Source: Erwinia tracheiphila (lineage in GTDB: Bacteria; Pseudomonadota; Gammaproteobacteria; Enterobacterales; Enterobacteriaceae). From it: a stretch of DNA of 64,000 nucleotides. Both the position numbers and the translations under genes were made by a program. Location: contig NZ_CP089932.1 in NCBI RefSeq assembly GCF_021365465.1, forward strand, positions 3,162,001-3,226,000, read 5' to 3'. How positions within the stretch are numbered: position 1 is the stretch's first letter; each line of letters begins with the position of its first letter. This document shows, piece after piece, positions 17,498-26,470 of this stretch. The notes below the pieces were generated by a model, which was not told where the DNA came from, made no database searches, and was given only the letters and a program-made list of their open reading frames with translations.

Positions 17498-19303
17498 TTA
17501 ACCAGCAGGCTGATTTCGGTCTGACCAGGCTTTGAGGCGTTTTTTTGCTTCATCGAGCAGTTGCTGCCGCAACACCTGATCAATTAGCAATGAATAGTTC
17601 AATGCAGACCAGGGACCATAGATACGAAGCGGTATCGGCGTTTGTTGTAGCCTGCTGACCAGTTCCATGTCTCCCTGCCAGCCCTGCGTCATGGTGATGC
17701 CAAAGGTAAGATCGGCCTGCTGAGTACTGATATTGACACTTCCTTTTCCGCTGTAATTGAGCATGGACGTTTGCCCCTGCATATCACCAAACGCCAGCAG
17801 ACCATTATTCAGCGCCACGCTCGCGGTAATATGTTGCAGATTACTGCTCGCCTCAATACTGTCAGGCCCACGGACACGGTTACTTCCCCGCTCCACCGCA
17901 CGCTGAATCATCTGCTGGAAGTTCAGGCCATTCATCTGCGCGTTATCCAGAGTGACTTCCGTCGTCCCCTTCCAGGCACGCCTGAAAGCAGGCACGCTCA
18001 GTCCATTGCCATTGAAATCACCTGTGAGCGAGATATCACCGGTCACTGAAGGTGGTAAATCAAAGGCTTTCAGCAGAGGTTCAACCGCCATTTTTTGCAA
18101 CACGGGGCGCAAGGCGACTTTCGTCTGCGGATTCCGCATATCCACTGTTCCCGGTAAAGAGAAGCTACCCGAACCAATATTGCCATTTAACGTTGCTAAT
18201 TGTACCAGGCCATTTTTACTGCTGGCGTTGAGCGTCACCCTGTCCAGATCCATGCCACGCCAGCGCATTTTATCGACGTTGAGGTTAAGCATCCCGTCCA
18301 GGGCATTCAGCAATGTGTTGCCGTTGCCCTCGCCTTCAGTTTGAGAAATAACCGGTGCAGGACCCGCACGCTGGGCTTCCAGGCCCTGGACATTGCTGCC
18401 CGCGCTGCTTTTGAGCCCCAGCAGTGAATCCATATTAAGTAGTGGTGAATGCAATGTGACCGCGATCTGCGGACGACGGCCAAGCGTACCGCTAACCGTA
18501 CCATCAAGCTGGCTGTCGTTAGCGTTCAGGGCAATATTTTGCAGTTTGAAAGATTGCTTATCAGCAAGCCAGGTGGCCTGCATTTTTGCCTGGCCCTGCA
18601 AGCCCTCTTTCGGCAAATCCGCGCCGGTAAGTTGATAATTCAGCTGATTGACCGTGGCGGTTATAAGGTCGGGGGACTGACTCAGATTCATCTCTGCACT
18701 GAGGTTCAATAACAGCTCACGCTGATCGCGGTTGATACGGCTGGTCAGTTCAATGTTCGCCAGACGCTGAGGATTCTGAGAAAGCCTGAGGTTAAAATCG
18801 CGCACATTTATTTGCTCACCATTACTTTGCTGCCATATGAGCAGGCTGTCATCCACACGCAGTTGTCCGATATCAAACCTCCAGTCCTGACAGATCTCCG
18901 CAGGCGACGTATTAGAGGGCTCTACTGGCGCATCCACGGGCCGCTGGCTGTCACTTTCAGGGGTAAGACGCACTACCGCCCCCTTTAACATAACCTGTTT
19001 TACGGCAAGCTGATGGGACAGTAGCGGCAGCAGCTTAATATCAAGGCGCATATTGCTGGCACTCACTATCGGCTGCTGTGCGCCGGGCGCGGTCAGCGTC
19101 ATCTGACCGGAAAGAATGCTCAATTGCGGCCAGACATGCCAACGAAGATTGCCATTCAGCGCCAGATGGTAGCCACTGCGCTGTTCCACCTGCTGGACCA
19201 TATAATCGCGAAACTCATTGGGGTTAACCAACAGCACCAGCGACGTCATACCCGCCACAACGACCACCAAAAAAATGGCCAGCGTGGTAATAAATCTTCT
19301 CAT
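17498..19303 (-). CDS. asmA: AsmA family protein
   Basis: 601 residues from the ATG of MRRFITTLAIFL; a longer frame begins six codons earlier but lacks family support. One N-terminal membrane anchor (about 5-27) is followed by a large periplasmic domain with the AsmA N-terminal motif NPNEFRDYMVQQVEQRSGY and LRWHVWPQLSILSGQM, then a repetitive beta-rich region. AsmA-like proteins are now viewed as bridge-type lipid carriers between the membranes; in E. coli, asmA affects outer-membrane assembly and lipopolysaccharide level. It lies downstream of dcd, the E. coli order. Confidence 0.93.
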   Translation of the reverse strand: MRRFITTLAIFLVVVVAGMTSLVLLVNPNEFRDYMVQQVEQRSGYHLALNGNLRWHVWPQLSILSGQMTLTAPGAQQPIVSASNMRLDIKLLPLLSHQLAVKQVMLKGAVVRLTPESDSQRPVDAPVEPSNTSPAEICQDWRFDIGQLRVDDSLLIWQQSNGEQINVRDFNLRLSQNPQRLANIELTSRINRDQRELLLNLSAEMNLSQSPDLITATVNQLNYQLTGADLPKEGLQGQAKMQATWLADKQSFKLQNIALNANDSQLDGTVSGTLGRRPQIAVTLHSPLLNMDSLLGLKSSAGSNVQGLEAQRAGPAPVISQTEGEGNGNTLLNALDGMLNLNVDKMRWRGMDLDRVTLNASSKNGLVQLATLNGNIGSGSFSLPGTVDMRNPQTKVALRPVLQKMAVEPLLKAFDLPPSVTGDISLTGDFNGNGLSVPAFRRAWKGTTEVTLDNAQMNGLNFQQMIQRAVERGSNRVRGPDSIEASSNLQHITASVALNNGLLAFGDMQGQTSMLNYSGKGSVNISTQQADLTFGITMTQGWQGDMELVSRLQQTPIPLRIYGPWSALNYSLLIDQVLRQQLLDEAKKRLKAWSDRNQPAG

Positions 19304-19367
19304 GCCTTGTCCTCGCGCCATACTCAGATTCCGGCGCTCGTCCGGCCAGAAATGAGTTCAGGCTCTC

Positions 19368-19949
19368 CTAGTCTTTATCGATACGACTGGCGTCAGCGCC
19401 CTGCTGCCCCTTGTACTTAGCATCCTGCCGACGATTATAAGGCCGCGCGGCAGGGCCGGAAAGCGACTCAAAGCTCAGTGCGCCAATCAGCATTCCCGGC
19501 CGCAGCGCCAGCGGCAGCTTACCTGAATTATAAAACTCCAGAACAATGCGCCCCTGCCAGCCGGGATCAATACGGTGGGCGGTAACATGAACCATCAACC
19601 CCAGACGCGCGAGCGAAGAACGGCCGTCCAGCCAGCCCACCAGATTATCGGGCAGCGTCACTGATTCTAAGGTCACGGCCAGCGCCAGCTCGCCCGGATG
19701 CAGGAAAAATGCGTCGCTTTCAGAGAGAACAATTTCGTCGCTCATCACGCGATCAAGTGCCGCACTCACTTCCGTCTTTGGACCGCTTAAATCGATGTAC
19801 GCCGCGGTGTGCCCGCGAAATGTTCTGAACAGATTGCCCAGCCGCACATCCACCGTTGCCCCGTTTATACGCTCTGAAGGGGGGCGAGGTGTAATCTCAA
19901 GTTGCCCGTTGTCAAGCCAGGTTTCAATATCACGATCGCATAATCTCAT
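19368..19949 (-). CDS. dcd: dCTP deaminase
   Basis: 193 residues from [15 protein letters not shown], the E. coli length; the frame extends eight codons upstream but this ATG is the family start. The sequence [20 protein letters not shown] and the catalytic glutamate region IVLEFYNSG are present. The trimeric enzyme deaminates dCTP to dUTP for thymidylate synthesis. It lies between udk and asmA on the same strand. Confidence 0.95.
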   Translation of the reverse strand: MRLCDRDIETWLDNGQLEITPRPPSERINGATVDVRLGNLFRTFRGHTAAYIDLSGPKTEVSAALDRVMSDEIVLSESDAFFLHPGELALAVTLESVTLPDNLVGWLDGRSSLARLGLMVHVTAHRIDPGWQGRIVLEFYNSGKLPLALRPGMLIGALSFESLSGPAARPYNRRQDAKYKGQQGADASRIDKD

Positions 19950-20055
19950 CGGAAACGACTCCCTAAAAGTCAAAATGAACTGTACTGGCTAGAACCCCGA
20001 CGCATCCCGCACGGGGCACTGCAAATCAACAGTAGTTGCAGTTAAGACCAGCGTA

Positions 20056-20697
20056 TTATTCAAAAAACTGATTGATCTTCGCTTTCAGAATGTCTATCGC
20101 GATGCGGTTTTTTTCCCCGCGAGGCACAATAATGTCGGCATACTGTTTAGAAGGTTCAATAAACTGCAGGAACATCGGCCGGACCGTCTTCTGGTACTGT
20201 GCCATCACAGAATCCATTGAGCGTCCTCGCTCATTGACATCACGTCTCATACGTCGCAGCAGACAAATATCCAGCGGCGCATCGACAAAAATAGAAAAAT
20301 TCATCTCCTGCCGCAATCGTGCGTCAGTAAGCAACAAAATGCCTTCCAGAATAATCACTTTTTTTGGCGGCAGCCTTATGATCTGCGCGGTACGGGTATG
20401 CTCGACATAACTGTATACCGGCAGCTCAATTGCCTGGCCCGCTTTCAGCACCTGCAGGTGTGCCAGCAGCAAATGGTGGTCCATTGCACTTGGGTGGTCG
20501 TAGTTAGTTTTAACCCGTTCTTCCATGGTCAGGTTGCTTTGATCTTTGTAATACGCATCCTCAGGAATAACGCCAATATTTTCGTCACCCACGCGCTCGC
20601 GAACTTCACGATAAAGCGTACTGGCTATAAGACTTTTTCCTGAGGCAGAAGCGCCAGCAATACCTACAATGACGCACTGATGCGACTTATCTGTCAT
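20056..20697 (-). CDS. udk: Uridine kinase
   Basis: 213 residues. The P-loop is [11 protein letters not shown] (residues 12-22), and [11 protein letters not shown] and the lid region [13 protein letters not shown] are present. It phosphorylates uridine and cytidine with GTP or ATP in pyrimidine salvage. It is 106 bp upstream of dcd, and an unannotated spacer of about 200 bp divides it from the divergent PAP2 gene. Confidence 0.96.
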   Translation of the reverse strand: MTDKSHQCVIVGIAGASASGKSLIASTLYREVRERVGDENIGVIPEDAYYKDQSNLTMEERVKTNYDHPSAMDHHLLLAHLQVLKAGQAIELPVYSYVEHTRTAQIIRLPPKKVIILEGILLLTDARLRQEMNFSIFVDAPLDICLLRRMRRDVNERGRSMDSVMAQYQKTVRPMFLQFIEPSKQYADIIVPRGEKNRIAIDILKAKINQFFE

Positions 20698-20899
20698 AAA
20701 TTAGAGGCCTGGTTACAGATTATCTGAGACAAAGGGAGGATCAATTCGCGCGCAATTATAAGGATTCGGGAGGGGTGATGCCAGCTAAAATACCGTCTGA
20801 AGCTTTTCAGACTTTCCCGTTATACCTTTAATCGATTGTCTTTTAAACTGTTCAGAATACAATTCGCTTCGTATTTCTAACCTGACAGAAGGATACACG

Positions 20900-21541
20900 G
20901 TGCCTGAGCCTGCTTTGCATATTCTGACCTACTTTGGCGACAGCATGTTGCTTATTCCTACCGCAGTAATTATGGCTTTTTTGATTGGCTGGAAAAACAG
21001 CGCTCGTCGTGCGTCTGTCTGGTGGGTCCTGACATTTTGCTCGGCAGGGGCAATTGTCAGCCTGTCGAAAATCGCCTTCTTAGGGTTTGGCATGGGCAGT
21101 GCGCGGTTTAATTTTACTGGGTTTAGCGGACACAGCACGATGTCTGCCACGCTCTGGCCGGTAATGTTGTGGCTGCTGACAGGGCACCTGGCACGCGCGT
21201 GGCGTATCTTCGCCGTGGGGGTAGGTTATGTGCTCCCATTGATGGTTGGCCTGTCACGGCTGATGCTCAACTATCATTCAGAAAGCGAGGTAATCAGTGG
21301 CCTGATCCTTGGATTCATACTCAGTACCACTTTTTTAATCAGTCAACGGCGTACCAGGTTACAGGGCTTTTCCGCACTGCAACTCTGCGTAGCCCTGATG
21401 GTCCCTCTGCTGCTCGGCCATGGGCGCATTGCCACTACCCAGCAATTCCTGCAACGTCTCTCCGTGAAGATTGCAGGCATCGATCACGCGTGGACCCGGG
21501 ATGAATTATTGAAACTTCGGCAGGCTTCTTCCATTAAATAA
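20900..21541 (+). CDS. PAP2-family membrane phosphatase
   Basis: 213 residues with about six hydrophobic segments. PAP2 motifs are readable: FSGHSTMSATLWPV (SGH motif) and SRLMLNYHSESEVISG (SRx5H motif); the first motif (Kx6RP) is not clear. It starts with GTG shortly after an AGAAGG ribosome site. PAP2 membrane enzymes dephosphorylate lipid phosphates or undecaprenyl pyrophosphate. The C-terminal 60 residues are outside the core and unknown. The gene is not in this place in E. coli. A lipid-carrier recycling role for exopolysaccharide synthesis is possible but only inferred. Confidence 0.82.
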   Translation: MPEPALHILTYFGDSMLLIPTAVIMAFLIGWKNSARRASVWWVLTFCSAGAIVSLSKIAFLGFGMGSARFNFTGFSGHSTMSATLWPVMLWLLTGHLARAWRIFAVGVGYVLPLMVGLSRLMLNYHSESEVISGLILGFILSTTFLISQRRTRLQGFSALQLCVALMVPLLLGHGRIATTQQFLQRLSVKIAGIDHAWTRDELLKLRQASSIK

Positions 21542-21744
21542 CCACGCCATTTACTACTGCCAAATAAACATGAATGTTGAATTACCATAAGCATTCCCGG
21601 TCGGTTATGTTAGCCTCCCCGGGGATTAAACATTGCCCTGACGTAACTGCTGCCCTGCCGGGTTTGTGAATGACGACCGAGACCCTGTTGCCCCCTAGCC
21701 GTTCAGATTCCGGGGTTGCCAATGCGGTACTGACGGGCATATTA

Positions 21745-23199
21745 TCTTTTAACCTGAATTTTTTCTGTGGCGAGCTGATCAAGGTAATTGGGCTAATTTC
21801 CCCCATGTGATTTCCTACCCCCCCTGCTCACCGTGGAAGTTTTTCGTCAGGCAAACCAATCCCTTCCGTTGCTGCTAACCAGCTGTCTGACTGGCATTAT
21901 CCTGACCAATTATCTGGTGGTCGGGCTGTCGCTATAAAGCCTGAAATATCCGTTACTCAACCTGTGACAGGCTCTGCTTGGCGGGTTGCTGCTTCGACAG
22001 CTTCTGGACCCTAAAAAAACCGCTGGATTCCCTGCCATGCTGGATAAAAATGTTTGCCTGTGCGGTGGTGGTTATCCCGGTAATCAGTGGCCTGACAGCC
22101 TGCTGGTTCCCTGGGCATTACAACGTTCGCTTCTTTTCCATTTGGGTTGTATCAGAAAGTATTGGCATTCCGGCACTCGGCCCGGTTTGTCTGTTGTAGC
22201 AAAACGCGTGGCTGCGGAAAAAAATCAATCCACAGCAGTGGATTGACGCCGTTAACGCTGTTTTGTACGCTGATATCATGTTATTCCGTGCTGCGCTATT
22301 TACCGTGGCAACTGACTGCGGTGCTGCTGCTTTACAGGGCGGTACGGCTGCCGCGCTTCGGTGCCTTTATGGTTTTTCTTGCCACGCTCTCGATGATGAC
22401 GCTGCTGGCGCCGCATCTGCTGAATATCCGTTCAGCACGAAGTGGATTCATAGTCGATACCCCGTAGTTACCCTTTTTTCTGATGATTATTCCGGGTCAC
22501 GCGATGGAATACTCAGCGACTAGCATGGCGCTACTGTCGGTTGATGGACTCTGGCTGCAGGTTAATAAGTCGCTCTGCAACGTGCCCGGCTACCAGGAAA
22601 CAGAACTGACTGCCATGAACTTCCAGCAAATTACCCACCCGGACAATAATGATGCGCAGGCTGACCTACAGCGCCTCACACGACATGCTGACTCGTCTGC
22701 CCAATCGCGTCAGTTTTGATCAAAAGCTGCAAAAGTTACTGCAATCGGCGGCGGATGAGCGGCAAACAGATGCGTTGGTGTTTATCGACCTTGATCGCTT
22801 TAAAGCCGTTAACGACAGTTCGGCCACGCCGCTGGCGATGCTCTGTTAAATGAAATCTCGCTGCTGATGCAGCGTACCCTGGGCAGTGATGATTTCCTTG
22901 CCCGGCTGGGGGGCGATGAATTTGGCGTGCTGATACCGGACTGTTCACTGCAGCAGGCACAGGAAATAACCGGAGAGCTGGTACAGGCGGTTAGCCGCTA
23001 TGTGTTCAAATGGAAAAACGGAACCCATCCCATCGGCGCGAGGCCGGGTATTACTCTGCTTGACGGCAGCAACAGTAATATTAGCGAAATTATGTCGCAG
23101 GTCGAACTCGCCTGCTATAACACCAGGCACAACGGTCGCGGTCAGCTGTCGGTTTTCCCCAACCGTCTTATAAAAAATGGTAAATCGCGGCGGTCAGCC
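21745..23199 (+). pseudogene. dgcE: Decayed dgcE (yegE), diguanylate cyclase with MASE1 sensor
   Basis: Fragments in several frames follow the order of E. coli YegE. MASE1 membrane segments come first (around 21745-22440, with stops and frameshifts), then a PAS piece (YSATSMALLSVDGLWLQVNK at about 22507), then a GGDEF domain (YSASHDMLTRLPNRVSF and VFIDLDRFKAVNDS, then ARLGGDEFGVLIPDC). The middle PAS domains are missing, another frameshift splits the GGDEF domain near 22830, and the C-terminal EAL-like part is replaced by the IS200-type element. Not expected to make c-di-GMP. Confidence 0.82.
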
Positions 23200-23841
23200 T
23201 TTTTATCCCTGCATGAACACCACCTCCTGTGGAGGTAGCCAGCAATAAGTTGGCTTTGCCAGTCATGCTACTCATGGGAAAATCCGAATCTGTTATCCCC
23301 ATAACTGCCAGGGATTTAACCATGAGCAGATTCCAGAAAGCATCTCATGTGCCCTGGTGTTGTCAATATCACATCGTATGGACACCCAGGTACCGGTTTC
23401 GCATCCTCAGGAACAATGTTGGTAAAGAGGTCTGTAAGCCGATAAGGATCTCAGGTGAGCAGCCCGGGATAGAAGTAGTGTAGCTGAATGACCAGACAGA
23501 CCATGTCCATTTGCGGGTAAAAGTGCCTCCACGGCTTTCGATTTCCCATGTAACAGGCGACTTAAAGGGTAAAACAGCCCTTCGATTGTTCAGTAAATTT
23601 CCCTGCCTGCGTAAGAACAAGCAGCGGGGGAATGATTTTTGGGCAAGAGGTTATTGTGTCGATACCGTAGGTATAAACGAAGAAATGATAATAAAGTACG
23701 TGAAGTATCAGGAAAAATATGAAGTTGAAGAGAGCTAGCCTCCACTGAAAGCAGCGTGAAGGGAAGGCTCTCTGAGTCTGGACTTAGTGCGCCCCTGTGG
23801 GGTGAAATCAATGCCACCTGCTATGCAGGTGGTTTTTTACG
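23200..23841 (+). mobile_element. IS200-type element, copy 1 (nonsense mutation in transposase)
   Basis: About 642 bp shared with copy 2 at 56886-57527. The left end has a small hairpin (ACCTCC-TGT-GGAGGT) and the right end the palindrome CCACCTGCTATGCAGGTGG before TTTTTTACG; there are no long inverted repeats, as in IS200/IS605. The TnpA frame starts at about 23322 (MSRFQKASHVPWCCQYHIVW) and keeps the HUH pair (DHVHL), but a TAG interrupts it at 23480-23482. The downstream part with the catalytic tyrosine region (YVKYQEK) is in frame. Confidence 0.85.
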
Positions 23842-23911
23842 CCGGCCCTTGCTCTCTGTATGTCCCTGAGCTAAAGTCGCCCCTTTTTTTACTGTCAGTT
23901 GAGGGGGACAG

Positions 23912-25060
23912 ATGTATATCGGCTTTGATTATGGTACAGCAAACTGCTCGGTAGCCGTCATGAATGCCGGCGTGCCCACGCTGTTGCCGATGGAAAACGA
24001 TGACGCTCTGTTGCCTTCCATGCTGTGTGCACCATCGCGTGACGCAGTCAGTGAATGGTTGTTCCGTCATCACCAGGTGCCGACCCCCGATGCGGACACT
24101 CAGGCAATCCTGCGCCGCGCCATCAACCTCAACCGTGAAGAAGATATCGTCGTTACCCCAGACAGCGTGAAGTTTGGTCTGGCTTCACTGGCTCACTATA
24201 TGGCCGACCCGGAGGAAGTGTGGTTTGTAAAATCACCCAAATCTTTTTTGGGTGCCAGCGGGCTGAAGCCACAACAGGTGGCGTTCTTTGAGGATCTGGT
24301 CTGCGCGACCATGTTGCATATCCGCCAGAAGGCGGAGCAACAGCTTGGCAGCACAATTTCTCAGGCGGTGATTGGCCGGCCGATAAACTTTCAGGGGCTG
24401 GGAGGTGATGACGCTAACCGTCAGGCACAGGCGATACTGGCACGAGCCGCCAGCCGTGCCGGGTTCAGGCAGGTTGAATTTCAGTTTGAACCGGTGGCGG
24501 CAGGCCTGGATTTTGAAGCAGGATTAACCGCTGAAACTCGCGTGCTGGTGGTGGATATCGGCGGCGGCACCACCGACTGCTCGATGTTACTGATGGGACC
24601 GACATGGCACAGTCAATCTGATCGCAGCAGCAGCCTGTTGGGTCATAGCGGCTGCCGCGTGGGCGGTAACGACCTGGATATTATGCTGGCATTCAAAGAG
24701 CTGATGCCGCTGTTGGGACAGGGCGGTTTAACAGAAAAAGGTATCGCGCTACCCGTGCTGCCGTGGTGGAACGCTGTTGCGATCAACGACGTACCCGCAC
24801 AAAGCGACTTCTATGCCGCCGCCAGTCGTAAGCAGCTACAGGAGCTGGTTCGCGATGCGCAGGAGCCGGAAAAGGTCAAACATTTACTGAAAGTCTGGCA
24901 ACAGCGCTTGAGCTATCGTCTGGTTCGTGCAGCCGAAGAGAGCAAAATTGCCCTGTCGGCTGAAACACAAACCCGCACATCGCTGGATTTTATTGCACCT
25001 TCGCTGGCGGCTGATATAACCACCGCCTCGCTGGAAAGTGCAATTTCTCAGCCGCTTTAG
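23912..25060 (+). CDS. yegD: YegD-like Hsp70-family chaperone, C-terminally truncated
   Basis: 382 residues, where E. coli YegD has about 450. The actin-like ATPase motifs phosphate-1 (YIGFDYGTANCSVAVMN) and phosphate-2 (VLVVDIGGGTTDCSM) are present. Similarity to the family ends at ESAISQPL, followed at once by TAG. The missing end would contain the adenosine motif (GGSARSP-type) and the last helices, so ATP binding is probably impaired. No matching reading frame was seen after the stop; the next 180 bp is an intergenic region without a recognisable gene. Possibly a pseudogene. Confidence 0.75.
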   Translation: MYIGFDYGTANCSVAVMNAGVPTLLPMENDDALLPSMLCAPSRDAVSEWLFRHHQVPTPDADTQAILRRAINLNREEDIVVTPDSVKFGLASLAHYMADPEEVWFVKSPKSFLGASGLKPQQVAFFEDLVCATMLHIRQKAEQQLGSTISQAVIGRPINFQGLGGDDANRQAQAILARAASRAGFRQVEFQFEPVAAGLDFEAGLTAETRVLVVDIGGGTTDCSMLLMGPTWHSQSDRSSSLLGHSGCRVGGNDLDIMLAFKELMPLLGQGGLTEKGIALPVLPWWNAVAINDVPAQSDFYAAASRKQLQELVRDAQEPEKVKHLLKVWQQRLSYRLVRAAEESKIALSAETQTRTSLDFIAPSLAADITTASLESAISQPL

Positions 25061-25243
25061 CAAAACGCTACTGATACGCTTAGTTGATGCAGGACAAAAT
25101 AATTTCAGGTAGTTAATACTTACGTTTGCTGAATCGTTATCCTTATTTCCTTCAATTTTTTACCTGCCAGACTCGCTACACTCTGGGGCTTAACGCCATT
25201 CCCCCAGGACTTCACCCTTGCTACCGGAGAGCTGATAACCACC

Positions 25244-26470
25244 ATGAACAAAAGCACAGGCCGTTCCCGTAAATTTTTTTGGTTTTTCATTGCGCTGTCG
25301 CTGGCTGTCGCTGGTACATACTGGTGGTTGAACCACACGGCAATGCAGGCAACAGATGCGGATGTCGCCAGGCAGTCGCAGACCAGAGGCAAAGGGGGAC
25401 GGCATGGGGCAGCACTGCCACCGGTACAGGCAACAGAAGCCGTTACCGAAAGTGTGCCACAGTTTCTGTCCGGTCTGGGCACCGTCACAGCGGCTAACAT
25501 CGTGACCTTACGCAGCCGCGTGGACGGTGAGCTCACCGCGATCCATTTTGATGAGGGGCAGGAGGTACAGGCGGGACAGCTACTGGCGGAAATCGACCCC
25601 CGTCCGTGGCAGGTTGCGCTGGCACAGGCACAAGGACAACTGGCGAAAGACCAGGCCACGCTTGCCAACGCCCGCCGCGATCTGGCGCGTTATGAGCAGC
25701 TGGCAAAAAACAAGCTGGTCTCACAGCAGGAACTGGACGCCCAGCGTGCGCTGGTCAGCGAAACGTCAGGCACACTAAAAATCGATGAAGCTAACGTGGC
25801 CAGCGCCGAGCTGAATCTGACCTGGAGCCGGGTTACCTCGCCAATTTCCGGCCGCGTTGGCCTGCGGCAGGTGGATGTCGGCAACTACGTTACCAGCGGC
25901 GACAGCAACGGAATTGTGGTGATCACCCAAACGCACCCTATCGATTTGGTGTTCAGCCTGCCGGAGAATGACATTGTCGGCATTCTCGCCGCACAAAAAG
26001 GCGGCCCGGTGGTTGTGGAAGCCTGGGACCGCAGCAACAGCCACTTACTGACGCGCGGTACGCTGCTCGGTTTAGATAATCAGGTGGATACGACCACCGG
26101 CACCATTAAGCTGAAGGCCCGCTTTGCCAACGCCGACGATGCGCTTTTCCCTAATCAGTTTGTTAACGCCCGAATGAAGATCAACACGTTACACGATGCC
26201 GTGGTCATCCCCGCCGCGGCGCTGCAAATGGGCAATGAAGGCCATTTTGTCTGGGTGGTTAATGCAGAAAATAACGTCAGCAAGAAAGTCGTCACGCCGG
26301 GTCCGGAAGACAGTCAGAGAGTGGTGATCGCCGCCGGGCTGAACGCGGGTGAACGCGTGGTCACCGACGGCATCGATCGCCTGACCGAAGGCGCCAGCGT
26401 TGAGGTGATTGCGCCTCATTCGCCATCGGTGGCAAGCGGTAGCCTCCCTGCAAAGGGAGCCGGTGCCTGA
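25244..26470 (+). CDS. mdtA: Multidrug efflux periplasmic adaptor MdtA
   Basis: 408 residues. An N-terminal membrane anchor (about 9-27) is followed by a lipoyl half-motif ([20 protein letters not shown]), an alpha-helical hairpin rich in Q, A and L (about 120-185), the second lipoyl half ([18 protein letters not shown]) and beta-barrel segments. It links the inner-membrane MdtBC pump to TolC. The TGA overlaps the ATG of mdtB. In E. coli the operon is induced by BaeR; I saw no clear BaeR box by eye. Confidence 0.95.
   Translation: MNKSTGRSRKFFWFFIALSLAVAGTYWWLNHTAMQATDADVARQSQTRGKGGRHGAALPPVQATEAVTESVPQFLSGLGTVTAANIVTLRSRVDGELTAIHFDEGQEVQAGQLLAEIDPRPWQVALAQAQGQLAKDQATLANARRDLARYEQLAKNKLVSQQELDAQRALVSETSGTLKIDEANVASAELNLTWSRVTSPISGRVGLRQVDVGNYVTSGDSNGIVVITQTHPIDLVFSLPENDIVGILAAQKGGPVVVEAWDRSNSHLLTRGTLLGLDNQVDTTTGTIKLKARFANADDALFPNQFVNARMKINTLHDAVVIPAAALQMGNEGHFVWVVNAENNVSKKVVTPGPEDSQRVVIAAGLNAGERVVTDGIDRLTEGASVEVIAPHSPSVASGSLPAKGAGA

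Noticed and set aside
25120..25668. 182-codon minus-strand frame
   Set aside because: Overlaps the mdtA start and its upstream region; Ser/Cys-rich without domains.
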